Source: CAZQLE01 sp964593905
GTDB lineage: Bacteria > Chloroflexota > Anaerolineae > Anaerolineales > Anaerolineaceae
Direction of reading: 5' to 3'
Assembly: GCA_964593905.1 (NCBI GenBank)
Contig: CAZQLE010000075.1
Span: forward strand, 1 to 16,312
Length of the DNA stretch: 16,312 nt
A program made the translations under genes and the position numbers. The notes beneath the pieces were generated by a model, which was given only the letters and a program-made list of their open reading frames with translations, searched no databases and had not been told where the DNA came from. Position 1 is the stretch's first letter; each line of letters starts with the position of its first letter. This document shows, one piece after another, positions 6,857 to 14,326 of the stretch.

Positions 6857-8089
6857 TTATCCTCCCATTGCCTGGTCGAGGTCGACCAGCAGATCTTCAA
6901 TATTTTCTATGCCGACCGAGAGCCTGACCAGCCCATCGGTGATGCCAACTTTTTGGCGTGCCTCTGCGGGCACGCTGTTATGTGTCATGCTGGCCGGATG
7001 TTCGATGAGGGTATCCACATTGCCCAGTGATACTGCCAGCGTGCATACCTTAATGCGGTCCATCATGCGTGCGCCCGCGGCAAGCCCGCCCTTCAATTCA
7101 AACGAGAGCATTCCGCCATAATGCAGCATCTGCTGCCGGGCCAGTGCGTGCTGCCGAAAGCTCTCCAAACCGGGGTAATTGACCTGGGCCACGGCCGGAT
7201 GGTTTTCCAGAAAAGCCGCGATCTGAGCGGCATTCGCGCAGTGACGTTCCATGCGCAGCTCAAAGGTGCGCAGGCCAAGGTTGGTCAACCAGCTATCAAA
7301 TGGGCTGGCCGAGCCGCCCAGCATTTCTTGCATGTGCAGCAGATCGCCCTTCACCCAGGCGGCATCACGCGCTGCCACAGCGCCGCCAATGGTGGTGCCG
7401 TGGCCGTTGAGATATTTGGTGGTGGAATGAAGGACGATATCGGCGCCCAGACTGAGCGGCCGCTGACAGTAGGGAGAGGCAAAGGTGTTATCCACCGCCA
7501 GTTTTGCCCCGGCGCGGTGGGCAATTTGGGCAATGGCTGCCAGATCAGAAAGCTGCATGGTGGGGTTGGCGGGGGTTTCAGCGTAGGCCAACACGGCACC
7601 AGGGTGGGCGGCAAAAGCATCTTCCCAGGCCTGCGGGTCGGTGCCGGGGACGAGCCGGGTTTGGATCTGGTAGCGCTGGGCGATTTGGGTCATAAAACCG
7701 TAGGTGGCGCTGTAAAGCGACTCCTGGGCCAGAATGGTCTGCCCGGCCGAGGCTGTTGCCAGCAGGGTGGTCAGCACGGCTGCCATGCCCGAGCTGAAGA
7801 CCAGCCCGGCGGCAAAGTCTTCCAGCGGGCGGTCGGGTTCGGCCTGGCAAAAATCGTAGGCTTCGAGAGCGGCGATTTTTTCGGCCAACTGCTGCTGGTT
7901 GGGATTGTTGCAGCGGGTGTAAAAAAAACCGGACGTGCGGTCAGCAAACAGGTCGGCGCTTTGCGCTACGTTGTCAAAGTGAAACGTGGAGGTCTGATAA
8001 ATGGGCGTGACGTGGGCATGTTGTTCACCGATATGTTCACTCTGGTGATTGACCAGCGTGCTGATACCCCGCCCTGAACGTGATTTCAT
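6857..8089 (-). CDS. Cys/Met metabolism PLP-dependent enzyme (gamma-synthase/gamma-lyase family)
   Basis: A 410-residue fold-type I PLP enzyme of the cystathionine gamma-synthase/gamma-lyase/methionine gamma-lyase family. The PLP lysine is K225 in HSTTKYLNGHG, the pyridine-nitrogen aspartate is D200 in AVDNTF, and the phosphate-binding SSGMAA is at 99-104. The substrate-binding tyrosine region is YTRCNNPN (57-64; most relatives have YSRxGNPT), and SLYSATYG (124-131) holds the catalytic tyrosine Y126. Methionine gamma-lyase has a cysteine two residues after that tyrosine; here it is alanine (A128), which argues against a classical methionine gamma-lyase. The reaction cannot be assigned more exactly. 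AAGGAG lies eight bases before ATG 8089. It is the first gene of the operon with the deacylase and kinase. Confidence 0.9.
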   Translation of the reverse strand: MKSRSGRGISTLVNHQSEHIGEQHAHVTPIYQTSTFHFDNVAQSADLFADRTSGFFYTRCNNPNQQQLAEKIAALEAYDFCQAEPDRPLEDFAAGLVFSSGMAAVLTTLLATASAGQTILAQESLYSATYGFMTQIAQRYQIQTRLVPGTDPQAWEDAFAAHPGAVLAYAETPANPTMQLSDLAAIAQIAHRAGAKLAVDNTFASPYCQRPLSLGADIVLHSTTKYLNGHGTTIGGAVAARDAAWVKGDLLHMQEMLGGSASPFDSWLTNLGLRTFELRMERHCANAAQIAAFLENHPAVAQVNYPGLESFRQHALARQQMLHYGGMLSFELKGGLAAGARMMDRIKVCTLAVSLGNVDTLIEHPASMTHNSVPAEARQKVGITDGLVRLSVGIENIEDLLVDLDQAMGG

Positions 8090-8104
8090 ATAAGTTTCTC
8101 CTTG

Positions 8105-8188
8105 CGGGAAGTAACTTCGATCATAAAATTGTAACGGCTGAGCCGTTTCGGGAAAATTACCCCAGCGGGGTAGTTATATAAAATTATA
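8105..8188 (-). promoter_or_regulatory. Promoter and hairpin-bearing leader of the PLP-deacylase-kinase operon
   Basis: On the minus strand TATAAT (8188-8183) would start transcription near 8176. The leader of about 87 bases holds two perfect hairpins: TACCCC-GCT-GGGGTA (8172-8158) beginning about five bases into the RNA, and AACGGC-TCA-GCCGTT (8147-8133). The first is followed by ATTTTCC. The -35 region is poor. No SAM or other known riboswitch consensus was recognised. Confidence 0.42.
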
Positions 8189-8293
8189 TATCCAACCCCG
8201 GCGCTGCCGCCTTTCAAATTCGTGACAAAAATGGTAAGGGGCGTTTCGGTTTGATTCAGCAATTGATTTGTAAAGGCCGTTGGAGGACGCTCG

Positions 8294-8302
8294 TGCTACA
8301 AT
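8294..8302 (+). promoter_or_regulatory. Extended -10 promoter, subtilase gene, possibly leaderless
   Basis: TGCTACAAT gives an extended -10 (TGn) with hexamer TACAAT at 8297-8302. Six bases (AAACCT) separate it from the GTG at 8309, so transcription should begin on that GTG. GGAG at 8282-8285 is too far away and upstream of the predicted start to serve as a ribosome site. Confidence 0.5.
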
Positions 8303-8308
8303 AAACCT

Positions 8309-10771
8309 GTGAACGGCAGAATGTCTTCCCGTTTTACCAGGTTTCTCTGGAATTTTCTTAAAACACTGCTGCCGGCTGCGCTGGCGTTAATTGGGTTGGC
8401 GGGTGGTCTATTGCCGCCTGCTCTGGTCTCGGCCGCAGCAGATTATCTGCCCGGCGCGATCATTCTGGGGCTGGCCGATGGTGTGGAGCCGGCCGATCTG
8501 ACCCTGCCGCGCGGTGCTTCGTGGGGCCGCACCAGCGAGGGCATGCGCGCCCTGCACGCGGTGCGGGTTAGCGTGCCCGCCGGGCAGGAAAGCGCGTTCA
8601 TCAAGGCTTTTGCCGCGCAAGAGGGGGTGTTGTTCGCCGAATTTAATTACCGGGTGCGGGCAGCGGCTGAACCGACCGACCCGCGCTATGGCGAACAATA
8701 TGCTTTGCCTGCCATTCGCGCCCCGCAGGCCTGGGATATTGCCACAGGGTCTTCAGCGGTGGTGGTGGCCGTGCTAGATTCAGGCATTGACGCCAGCCAT
8801 CCCGAATTTGCCGGACGGATCAGCGGCGGGTATGACTTTGTTCAGCGCGACAGTACCCCGCAGGATGGCTGCGGCCACGGCACGCATGTCAGCGGGATTA
8901 TCGCCGCCAATGCCTCCAACGGGCAGGGCGTTGCCGGGGTGGACTGGGCGGCAAAGATCATGCCTGTGCGGGTGTTGGACGGGCAGTGCAGCGGTTCGGT
9001 GGATGCGCTGGCCGATGGGCTGGTGTATGCGGCCAACCGCGGCGCACGGGTGATTAACCTGAGCCTGGGCATGCCCGATAACCCGGCCGGCACCAACAGC
9101 CGCCTGCTGGGGCAGGCAGTCTATTATGCTTATTCACGCGGCGCGGCGCTCTTTGCCGCTGCGGGCAACCGCGGTTCTTCTGGTCTGGCTTTCATCCCCT
9201 ACCCGGCGGCGTTTCCGTGGGTGATGGCGGTGGGGGCGACCAATGCCGCCAACCAGCGGGCCGATTTTTCGGTGACCGGCGCGCAGCTTGACCTGATGGC
9301 TCCTGGCGATGCGATCCTTTCGACCCTGCCGCACAGCGGCTCGTTTACCTACCAGCAAACCCATGGACTGGGCCATTCTTATGGCCTGCTCAGCGGCACG
9401 TCGATGGCAACGGCTTATGCTTCGGGCGCGGCGGCGCTGCTGGCCTCGCAGAGCCAGTTTAGCGGCCCGGCAGAAATTTATCAGGCCTTGCAGAATACGG
9501 CGCTGGATCTGGAGACAGCCGGGCTGGATGTGTTGACCGGTTATGGGCTGATTCAGTTGGATGGTGCGCTGGCATTTGACCCGAGCGTGGACCCGCCCCC
9601 CGCGGCGCCTGCCCCCACGGTGGAATATGACGTGTTGCAATCGCGCCACTGTGACAACCCCGAACTTCAATATCAGTGGGTCGATATCCCACATGATAAT
9701 GCCCATCTGGCCGTGTTTCCTGCCCCCGATTATTACCAGTCGGTCAGCCTTCCGTTTGCGTTTAATTTTGGCGGGGTGGCCTATGAACAGGCAGTGATCA
9801 GCGAGAATGGCTATCTGGCTTTTGACCCTGTTTCGGTGCGCTATAACCAGCCGGTCAACTTCTTAATGCCTTTTCACAATGCGCCTGATATCGGCTTGGA
9901 TGAAGTGCTGGCTCCTTTCTGGGATAATCTCGATTCGGTCAACACCGGTGTGGGCCAAAAAATCTATGCGGCGTTGGTTCCGGCACAGGAGACGACCCCG
10001 GCGCGCTATGTGGTGGAATGGTACCGCATGGCGGTGGTGGATTTTGTGTGGGTTGGCGGCGCAGAACGCAAAACCACTGTGGGCCAGGTGACTTTTCAGT
10101 TGATTTTGGAGCAGGGTACCAACCAGATCATCTACCAGTATCGCGAGCTTTCAGGTGCACGCGGCGACGGCTCGTCGGCCACGATCGGGTTGGAATACAA
10201 CCAGGGTTATGACGGCATCCAGATTGCTTACAACCAGCGCGGCGCGGTGCAGGCCGAAACCGCGATCCATTTCTTCCCGCGTGAGGCGGGCAGCCCGGCG
10301 GCCAATACCCCCGGCTGCACCCACAGCGAAAGTGTGACCGATCCACAGGCGGTGGTCTGGGCCGATCCGTTTTGCCTGGACCTGAACGGTCTGCTGCCGG
10401 CCAACCCCACCCGGGTGACGATCACCCCCATGCGCCGGTTTGGCCCGGCGGCGGCCTGGAACACTTATCTCTCGATTAACCGGTTTGCCGAGATCACCCT
10501 CAACCCCAACCCGCGCCCGCCGCTGATTCCGGCCCCGCAGGTGTGTTATGCCTACACTGCCGCAGACGTGCTGGCGGCCGGCGGGCGCGCCCAGAATCTG
10601 TTTTTTGCCGTGTATGATGAAGATACGCGCAGTTGGGAACGGCTGGCGACCCGCGCTGATCTGGTGGCGGGGCGCATTTATGCGGATGCGCCGCATTTTT
10701 CGGTGTATGGTGTGTTTGCCCCGCGCCAACCCGAAGAACTGCCCGTGACCGGCGCAAATTTGGAGCCGTGA
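8309..10771 (+). CDS. Secreted S8 family subtilisin-like serine protease with C-terminal LPVTG
   Basis: An 820-residue extracellular protease. An N-terminal signal peptide (RFLWNFLKTLLPAALALIGL, ending about A44) is followed by an inhibitor-I9-like prodomain (about 80-118). The S8 catalytic domain (about 120-420) has D157 in VLDSGID, H190 in GCGHGTHVSGI, N287 in AAAGN and S365 in SGTSMA. Residues about 440-640 form a beta domain with LPFAFNFGG and SENGYLAF, of the type found C-terminal in bacterial secreted proteases; 650-805 is another beta domain ending HFSVYGVF. The protein ends EELPVTGANLEP: LPVTG (811-815) but no hydrophobic anchor or basic tail. The start may be GTG 8309 (MNGRM) or ATG 8321 four codons later; neither has a ribosome site. 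It is convergent with the export operon. Confidence 0.93.
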   Translation: MNGRMSSRFTRFLWNFLKTLLPAALALIGLAGGLLPPALVSAAADYLPGAIILGLADGVEPADLTLPRGASWGRTSEGMRALHAVRVSVPAGQESAFIKAFAAQEGVLFAEFNYRVRAAAEPTDPRYGEQYALPAIRAPQAWDIATGSSAVVVAVLDSGIDASHPEFAGRISGGYDFVQRDSTPQDGCGHGTHVSGIIAANASNGQGVAGVDWAAKIMPVRVLDGQCSGSVDALADGLVYAANRGARVINLSLGMPDNPAGTNSRLLGQAVYYAYSRGAALFAAAGNRGSSGLAFIPYPAAFPWVMAVGATNAANQRADFSVTGAQLDLMAPGDAILSTLPHSGSFTYQQTHGLGHSYGLLSGTSMATAYASGAAALLASQSQFSGPAEIYQALQNTALDLETAGLDVLTGYGLIQLDGALAFDPSVDPPPAAPAPTVEYDVLQSRHCDNPELQYQWVDIPHDNAHLAVFPAPDYYQSVSLPFAFNFGGVAYEQAVISENGYLAFDPVSVRYNQPVNFLMPFHNAPDIGLDEVLAPFWDNLDSVNTGVGQKIYAALVPAQETTPARYVVEWYRMAVVDFVWVGGAERKTTVGQVTFQLILEQGTNQIIYQYRELSGARGDGSSATIGLEYNQGYDGIQIAYNQRGAVQAETAIHFFPREAGSPAANTPGCTHSESVTDPQAVVWADPFCLDLNGLLPANPTRVTITPMRRFGPAAAWNTYLSINRFAEITLNPNPRPPLIPAPQVCYAYTAADVLAAGGRAQNLFFAVYDEDTRSWERLATRADLVAGRIYADAPHFSVYGVFAPRQPEELPVTGANLEP

Positions 10772-10834
10772 GTTTTGCGTGCTCCTTTGCAATCTTAAGC
10801 GAACCTTCTTTTTTGCAGTACTGATTGTATTGAA

Positions 10835-10868
10835 AACACCCCTGAAGACAGCCATCTTCAGGGGTGTT
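10835..10868. terminator. Bidirectional terminator between the two subtilase genes
   Basis: A perfect 14-bp stem (10835-10848 with 10855-10868) closes on the six-base loop CAGCCA. It is followed by GTTT on the plus strand and by TTTTC on the minus strand, so it can end transcription from both converging genes. Confidence 0.85.
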
Positions 10869-10892
10869 GTTTCATGAAATCTGGAAGGTCAG

Positions 10893-13760
10893 TTATTCAG
10901 AGGCGTAGGGGAAGTTCGGGTTATTGTGGCAGGTATTGACACTCATGCCCGGATCTCTGGCCCACAGCGGGGTGTCGCCGCGCACGGTGAGCACGTTCCA
11001 CCATTCACCGCCCGAACCACAGGCGCCGTCGATCAGGCGCACCTGGCGCACCAGAATGCCTTTGGACCAGACCCGCACGACCGGGTAAGTAAACAGGTCA
11101 TCGGCCGGGTTAAGGTAATTGGCCTGATCGTTATAGACCCCGCCGTGATCCTGGCTGTAATCGGTCACCCACAGGGCATAATCGATCTCTTCGCGGTTGC
11201 CTGTGGCCGCATAGGTGTATTTGGGCCGGTAGAGTGCGCCGGGGTTCAATGCGCCCAGCGCGGTGGTGAAGGTGCCGCCCGAAGCGCCCAGGGCGATGGT
11301 CATCCGTTCAGCGGGGTTCATCATCTGATTAAACTCGTCGATGCCAATCTCCATCCCGCCGTCGTGGGTATGCAGGGCATAAGGCTCAAAGTATTTCACC
11401 CCGGCAGTAGGCTGGCTGATGAACTTGCTGGCCGGCTGCAATGTGCCCGCCCCGCGATAGATGGTTTCAAGATCTGTGCGGGTGGTTCCCGTATAATAAT
11501 CCAGCAATTTATTGTCGCCTTCCGGCCCGATAATGCCGCCCAGCATATCATCGGTTTCAGAGGCATCTTTCCCTGCCACGTTCTTTGGCAGCCAGAGGTA
11601 CATATCCAGGTTGGGGCTGTTCACGCCGTCGGTGTAGGGGTTGATCCAATCCAGCACAAATTCAAGATTCGTGGCCGGGGCCAGGCTAATTGAGCTGTAC
11701 ACATCCTGCGGGGCCTGCCCGGCAGCAACGCTGAGGCCGGTGTTAAAGGTCTGTGCGCCGGTGGTGTAGCCCGCCTTATTGATCTTGAGCGAGTAGTTGT
11801 CGATTCCGGCCGGGAGGTTGATCAGCAGGGCGCGGGTATTTTTGCCGCTGGTCAGGGCGGTGTCGCGCAGGGTCAGCTTACCCGCAACGGTCTGGTAGGC
11901 TTGCACCGATGCCCCCGTGAGGGGCAGCCCGGTGGCGGCGTCTTTCACTTCCACCATCAGCGCGCCCAGGTTCATGGCTTTGGCCAGGTTGAGTGCCTTT
12001 GCACCGGAAGCCTGCATGTTCTGGCTTTCGGTCCACAGCAGCGGGGTGCTGCCCTCCCAACCGGGCCAGCAGAAGGGGGCCGGGATGAGGCCGCCGGTAT
12101 CGGTGACGACGCCGTACTGGTAATCGGCCTGTGAGGCGGGGTTGTTCCATCCGGCAGCCGCGTTAAACGGTTCTGTGTCTTGATAACTGCCGGCTGTGGT
12201 GGTGTCGACTGCAAATTCCAGCTCGTCGCCGGTGGAAATTAATTTTCCCTTGACGATATTGGGCGGATTATCTATTGAAGCAAATTTAATAGTGTTCCAG
12301 ACCCGAGCAGCCGCCCCGGAAACAAAGGCAGCGGCGGCCGAGGTGCCGCTCATTTCGGCGTACCCGGCCGGCACATCATTAAACTGGTTGAGGAAGAAGG
12401 GATAGTTGACCGGGGTGGTGGAATAGATGTTGGCGCCGGGGGCGACGATATCGACCCATTGGCCATAGTTGGAACCGGCCACGCCGCTGGTTGGGTCAAA
12501 CAAGCCCCAGGCGCACTGGTCGCCGTCGTAATACTCATCGGGGCCGTCAGGAGAATCGTTGCCGTTGCGGTCGACCCACAGTCGCAGCGGCAGTCCCGTG
12601 GTTTCATCCACGGGCAGCGGGGCGCCGGTGGCGCCGACTGAAATAATTCTTCCATAAATTGCCGAGTCAGTAAATCCAACTGGAAGGCTTGCAAAACGGT
12701 TTGACCATGCTGCTGGATAAAAAGGAGTGGATTGACTGCTGTTACCCGAAGCTGCAACAATCAGTTTGGAGTAAAGATCACCCCGTGCACTCGTTGCATA
12801 CCGCAATGCGCGATACATTAGAGGGTCATTGGCCGAGGTGCCAAAGCTCATGTTGATGACCTTGACCGTGGTGTTATTGGCGCAATAGATGATGCCTGAG
12901 GCCACGCTGAAGGTGGTGCCGATGGCGCGCTCGTTTAATACCTTAACGTTGATCACCTTGGCTTTGCTGACGCCGGCTGCCGAGGGCACGGCTGCGCCGG
13001 TGGCAGGGTCTTTGCCGGTGTTGTTCAATTTGGCCGAGATGATCCCGGCCAGGTGGGTGCCGTGACCATTGTCATCATCGGGTTTGGTGTCGCCATTCAC
13101 AAAATCATAGCCGGCGGTGATCATACCGCTCAAATCGGGATGGGCGGCATCCACACCGCTATCCAGCAGACAGACGGCCGGGTTGGCGGTGGGGTTGCTC
13201 CACACCAGGTCGGCCGAAATTTTCTGCCAGCCCCAATTTGCGCCGCTGGTATATTCCAGCGGGAAGGTGGGGGTGGCCTGGCCCTTTACCTCGGTGCGCA
13301 TGGCAGCCAGCTCTTCATTGGTAAAATAGGTGCTGCCCTGTGCGGTGGGAATGCTGAACCCCGCGACGGTCACCACGTCGCCCAGCAGCCCGCCATCTGT
13401 TTCGGGCGGGTAATATAGATAGTTCGGCTGCACCACTGCGGTCTGACCGCTGGCCGAAATTTGCTGCGCGGCGGCGTTCAGGTCGGTGCCCTCAGGGAAG
13501 CTGAACACGGCCAGATTGCTGAACTGGCGGGATACCATCGCTCCCACCCGGCCGGCCAGGGCATTGGCACGCGCGCCAAACTGGTTGGCCGGAATATTAT
13601 CGCTGAAGCCAACGATTAATTCACCGGGTACATACGCTAATTGATCGTTCGCGCCCTGTGGCGCGGGGCTCTGCGCTGCCGCCGGTTGTGCAGCCGGAAA
13701 AAGCGCTGCCATCAAGAGGATGACAATTCCCAGGTTGCATAGCTTGCGAGTCGTATTCAT
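10893..13760 (-). CDS. Secreted S8 subtilisin-like serine protease with long C-terminal region
   Basis: A 955-residue exported protease. ATG 13760 is preferred over the frame's upstream Met codons because GGAGG lies five bases before it and because NTTRKLCNLGIVILLMAALF then forms a signal peptide ending AAAQ (about 30). A prodomain (about 40-118) with YVPGELIVGF resembles the fervidolysin-type propeptide. The catalytic domain has D200 (LLDSGVD), H233 (NGHGTHLAGI), N340 (ASGN) and S474 (SGTSAAAAF). The stretch from N340 to S474 is unusually long and includes an acidic Asp/Asn-rich loop (D397-D414, DRNGNDSPDGPDEYYDGD) that resembles a calcium-binding loop. After about 600 comes a carboxypeptidase-regulatory-like fold (ATGLPLTGASVQAYQ) and a domain with DMYLWLPKNV. 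It is the last gene of the export operon, 122 bp after the lipoprotein gene. Confidence 0.93.
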   Translation of the reverse strand: MNTTRKLCNLGIVILLMAALFPAAQPAAAQSPAPQGANDQLAYVPGELIVGFSDNIPANQFGARANALAGRVGAMVSRQFSNLAVFSFPEGTDLNAAAQQISASGQTAVVQPNYLYYPPETDGGLLGDVVTVAGFSIPTAQGSTYFTNEELAAMRTEVKGQATPTFPLEYTSGANWGWQKISADLVWSNPTANPAVCLLDSGVDAAHPDLSGMITAGYDFVNGDTKPDDDNGHGTHLAGIISAKLNNTGKDPATGAAVPSAAGVSKAKVINVKVLNERAIGTTFSVASGIIYCANNTTVKVINMSFGTSANDPLMYRALRYATSARGDLYSKLIVAASGNSSQSTPFYPAAWSNRFASLPVGFTDSAIYGRIISVGATGAPLPVDETTGLPLRLWVDRNGNDSPDGPDEYYDGDQCAWGLFDPTSGVAGSNYGQWVDIVAPGANIYSTTPVNYPFFLNQFNDVPAGYAEMSGTSAAAAFVSGAAARVWNTIKFASIDNPPNIVKGKLISTGDELEFAVDTTTAGSYQDTEPFNAAAGWNNPASQADYQYGVVTDTGGLIPAPFCWPGWEGSTPLLWTESQNMQASGAKALNLAKAMNLGALMVEVKDAATGLPLTGASVQAYQTVAGKLTLRDTALTSGKNTRALLINLPAGIDNYSLKINKAGYTTGAQTFNTGLSVAAGQAPQDVYSSISLAPATNLEFVLDWINPYTDGVNSPNLDMYLWLPKNVAGKDASETDDMLGGIIGPEGDNKLLDYYTGTTRTDLETIYRGAGTLQPASKFISQPTAGVKYFEPYALHTHDGGMEIGIDEFNQMMNPAERMTIALGASGGTFTTALGALNPGALYRPKYTYAATGNREEIDYALWVTDYSQDHGGVYNDQANYLNPADDLFTYPVVRVWSKGILVRQVRLIDGACGSGGEWWNVLTVRGDTPLWARDPGMSVNTCHNNPNFPYASE

Positions 13761-13829
13761 AAAAACCTCCATGGATGGCTGCCGGCCGGGTTGTAAGCGG
13801 ATGATGGACAAAAACTCTGTTGACAAAAA

Positions 13830-13856
13830 AGAATATCCGGGCGGCTGGCAACTCAA
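13830..13856 (-). promoter_or_regulatory. Weak candidate internal promoter before the second subtilase
   Basis: The 122-bp gap (13761-13882) holds, on the minus strand, TTGAGT (13856-13851) and TATTCT (13835-13830) with a 15-bp spacer. An imperfect hairpin around CCCT-AAAC-AGGG follows the lipoprotein stop. The protease may therefore have some separate expression, but both signals are weak. Confidence 0.2.
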
Positions 13857-13882
13857 ATTTGCTTTAAAACACCCCACCCTGT

Positions 13883-14320
13883 TTAGGGCAGGTTGATTTT
13901 ACCGATCCTGGTCTGCTGATCCTGTTCGAGCCGGACAACCCGGGGTGCGCCCTGGTCATCTTTTACCAGCACGGCTTCGGTTGCTTCGGGACCCACCAGC
14001 AGCACATACGTTCCGGGCGGAACGGTTTTTAAAATAAAGGCGCCGTCTTTTTCCAATCGGGTGTGGGGGTGGCGTTCGGGGTCCAGCATGTACACCCCGT
14101 CGTGGTAAGGTGCGGCAAAGACCCATACTTCTGCTTCGGGCCACAGGTTTTCGGTCCCCAGAATCTGCCCGTGGATGCTGTTTGGTTCGTCTGGTATGTT
14201 GGCCGGGTTGACTGTCGCCGCCGGAGCGGGGTTGCAGGCGCCGATGAGAAAAGCCAGAATGAAAAGAGCAATCCAAAAGGCCGGGGGTGATTTTTGAGGG
14301 GAGCGCCGGGGTGAATTCAT
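13883..14320 (-). CDS. Small lipoprotein with a carboxypeptidase-regulatory/CnaB-like domain
   Basis: A 145-residue predicted lipoprotein. The basic N-terminus (RRSPQK) is followed by a hydrophobic core and the lipobox FLIGAC, with the lipidated cysteine C29 and a Pro/Ala-rich linker. The mature part (about 47-145) reads as one beta-sandwich of the carboxypeptidase-regulatory-like type: IHGQILGTENLWPEAEVWVF, then LEKDGAFILKTVPPGTYVLL. The PPGTYVLLV turn is characteristic. Such domains serve as adhesion or spacer modules on surface proteins. The gene begins six bases after the stop of the upstream repeat-protein gene, with no ribosome site, so it is probably translationally coupled to it. It would be membrane-anchored and face outward, next to the secreted protease encoded downstream. 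Confidence 0.82.
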   Translation of the reverse strand: MNSPRRSPQKSPPAFWIALFILAFLIGACNPAPAATVNPANIPDEPNSIHGQILGTENLWPEAEVWVFAAPYHDGVYMLDPERHPHTRLEKDGAFILKTVPPGTYVLLVGPEATEAVLVKDDQGAPRVVRLEQDQQTRIGKINLP

Positions 14321-14326
14321 GGCCGT

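Noticed and set aside
7121..8077. Open frame of 318 codons on the plus strand inside the PLP-enzyme gene
   Set aside because: It mirrors the codon pattern of the PLP gene and has low-complexity Gly/Gln composition; no start signals or motifs support it.
6857..8089. Assignment as methionine gamma-lyase (mgl) or cystathionine gamma-synthase (metB)
   Set aside because: The family cannot be split reliably by eye. The methionine gamma-lyase cysteine is missing, and no met genes are adjacent, so no gene symbol is given.
8090..8308. SAM riboswitch or T-box before the PLP enzyme
   Set aside because: Looked for because of the enzyme family, but neither the SAM core nor a T-box sequence is present; only simple hairpins are.
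10772..10880. Frameshifted continuation restoring a hydrophobic anchor after LPVTG
   Set aside because: The +1 frame gives a mixed hydrophobic-basic stretch unlike a sortase tail and runs into the terminator, so no frameshift is claimed.
13761..13877. 39-codon N-terminal extension of the second subtilase
   Set aside because: The signal peptide begins only at ATG 13760, which has GGAGG five bases upstream; the extension is intergenic.
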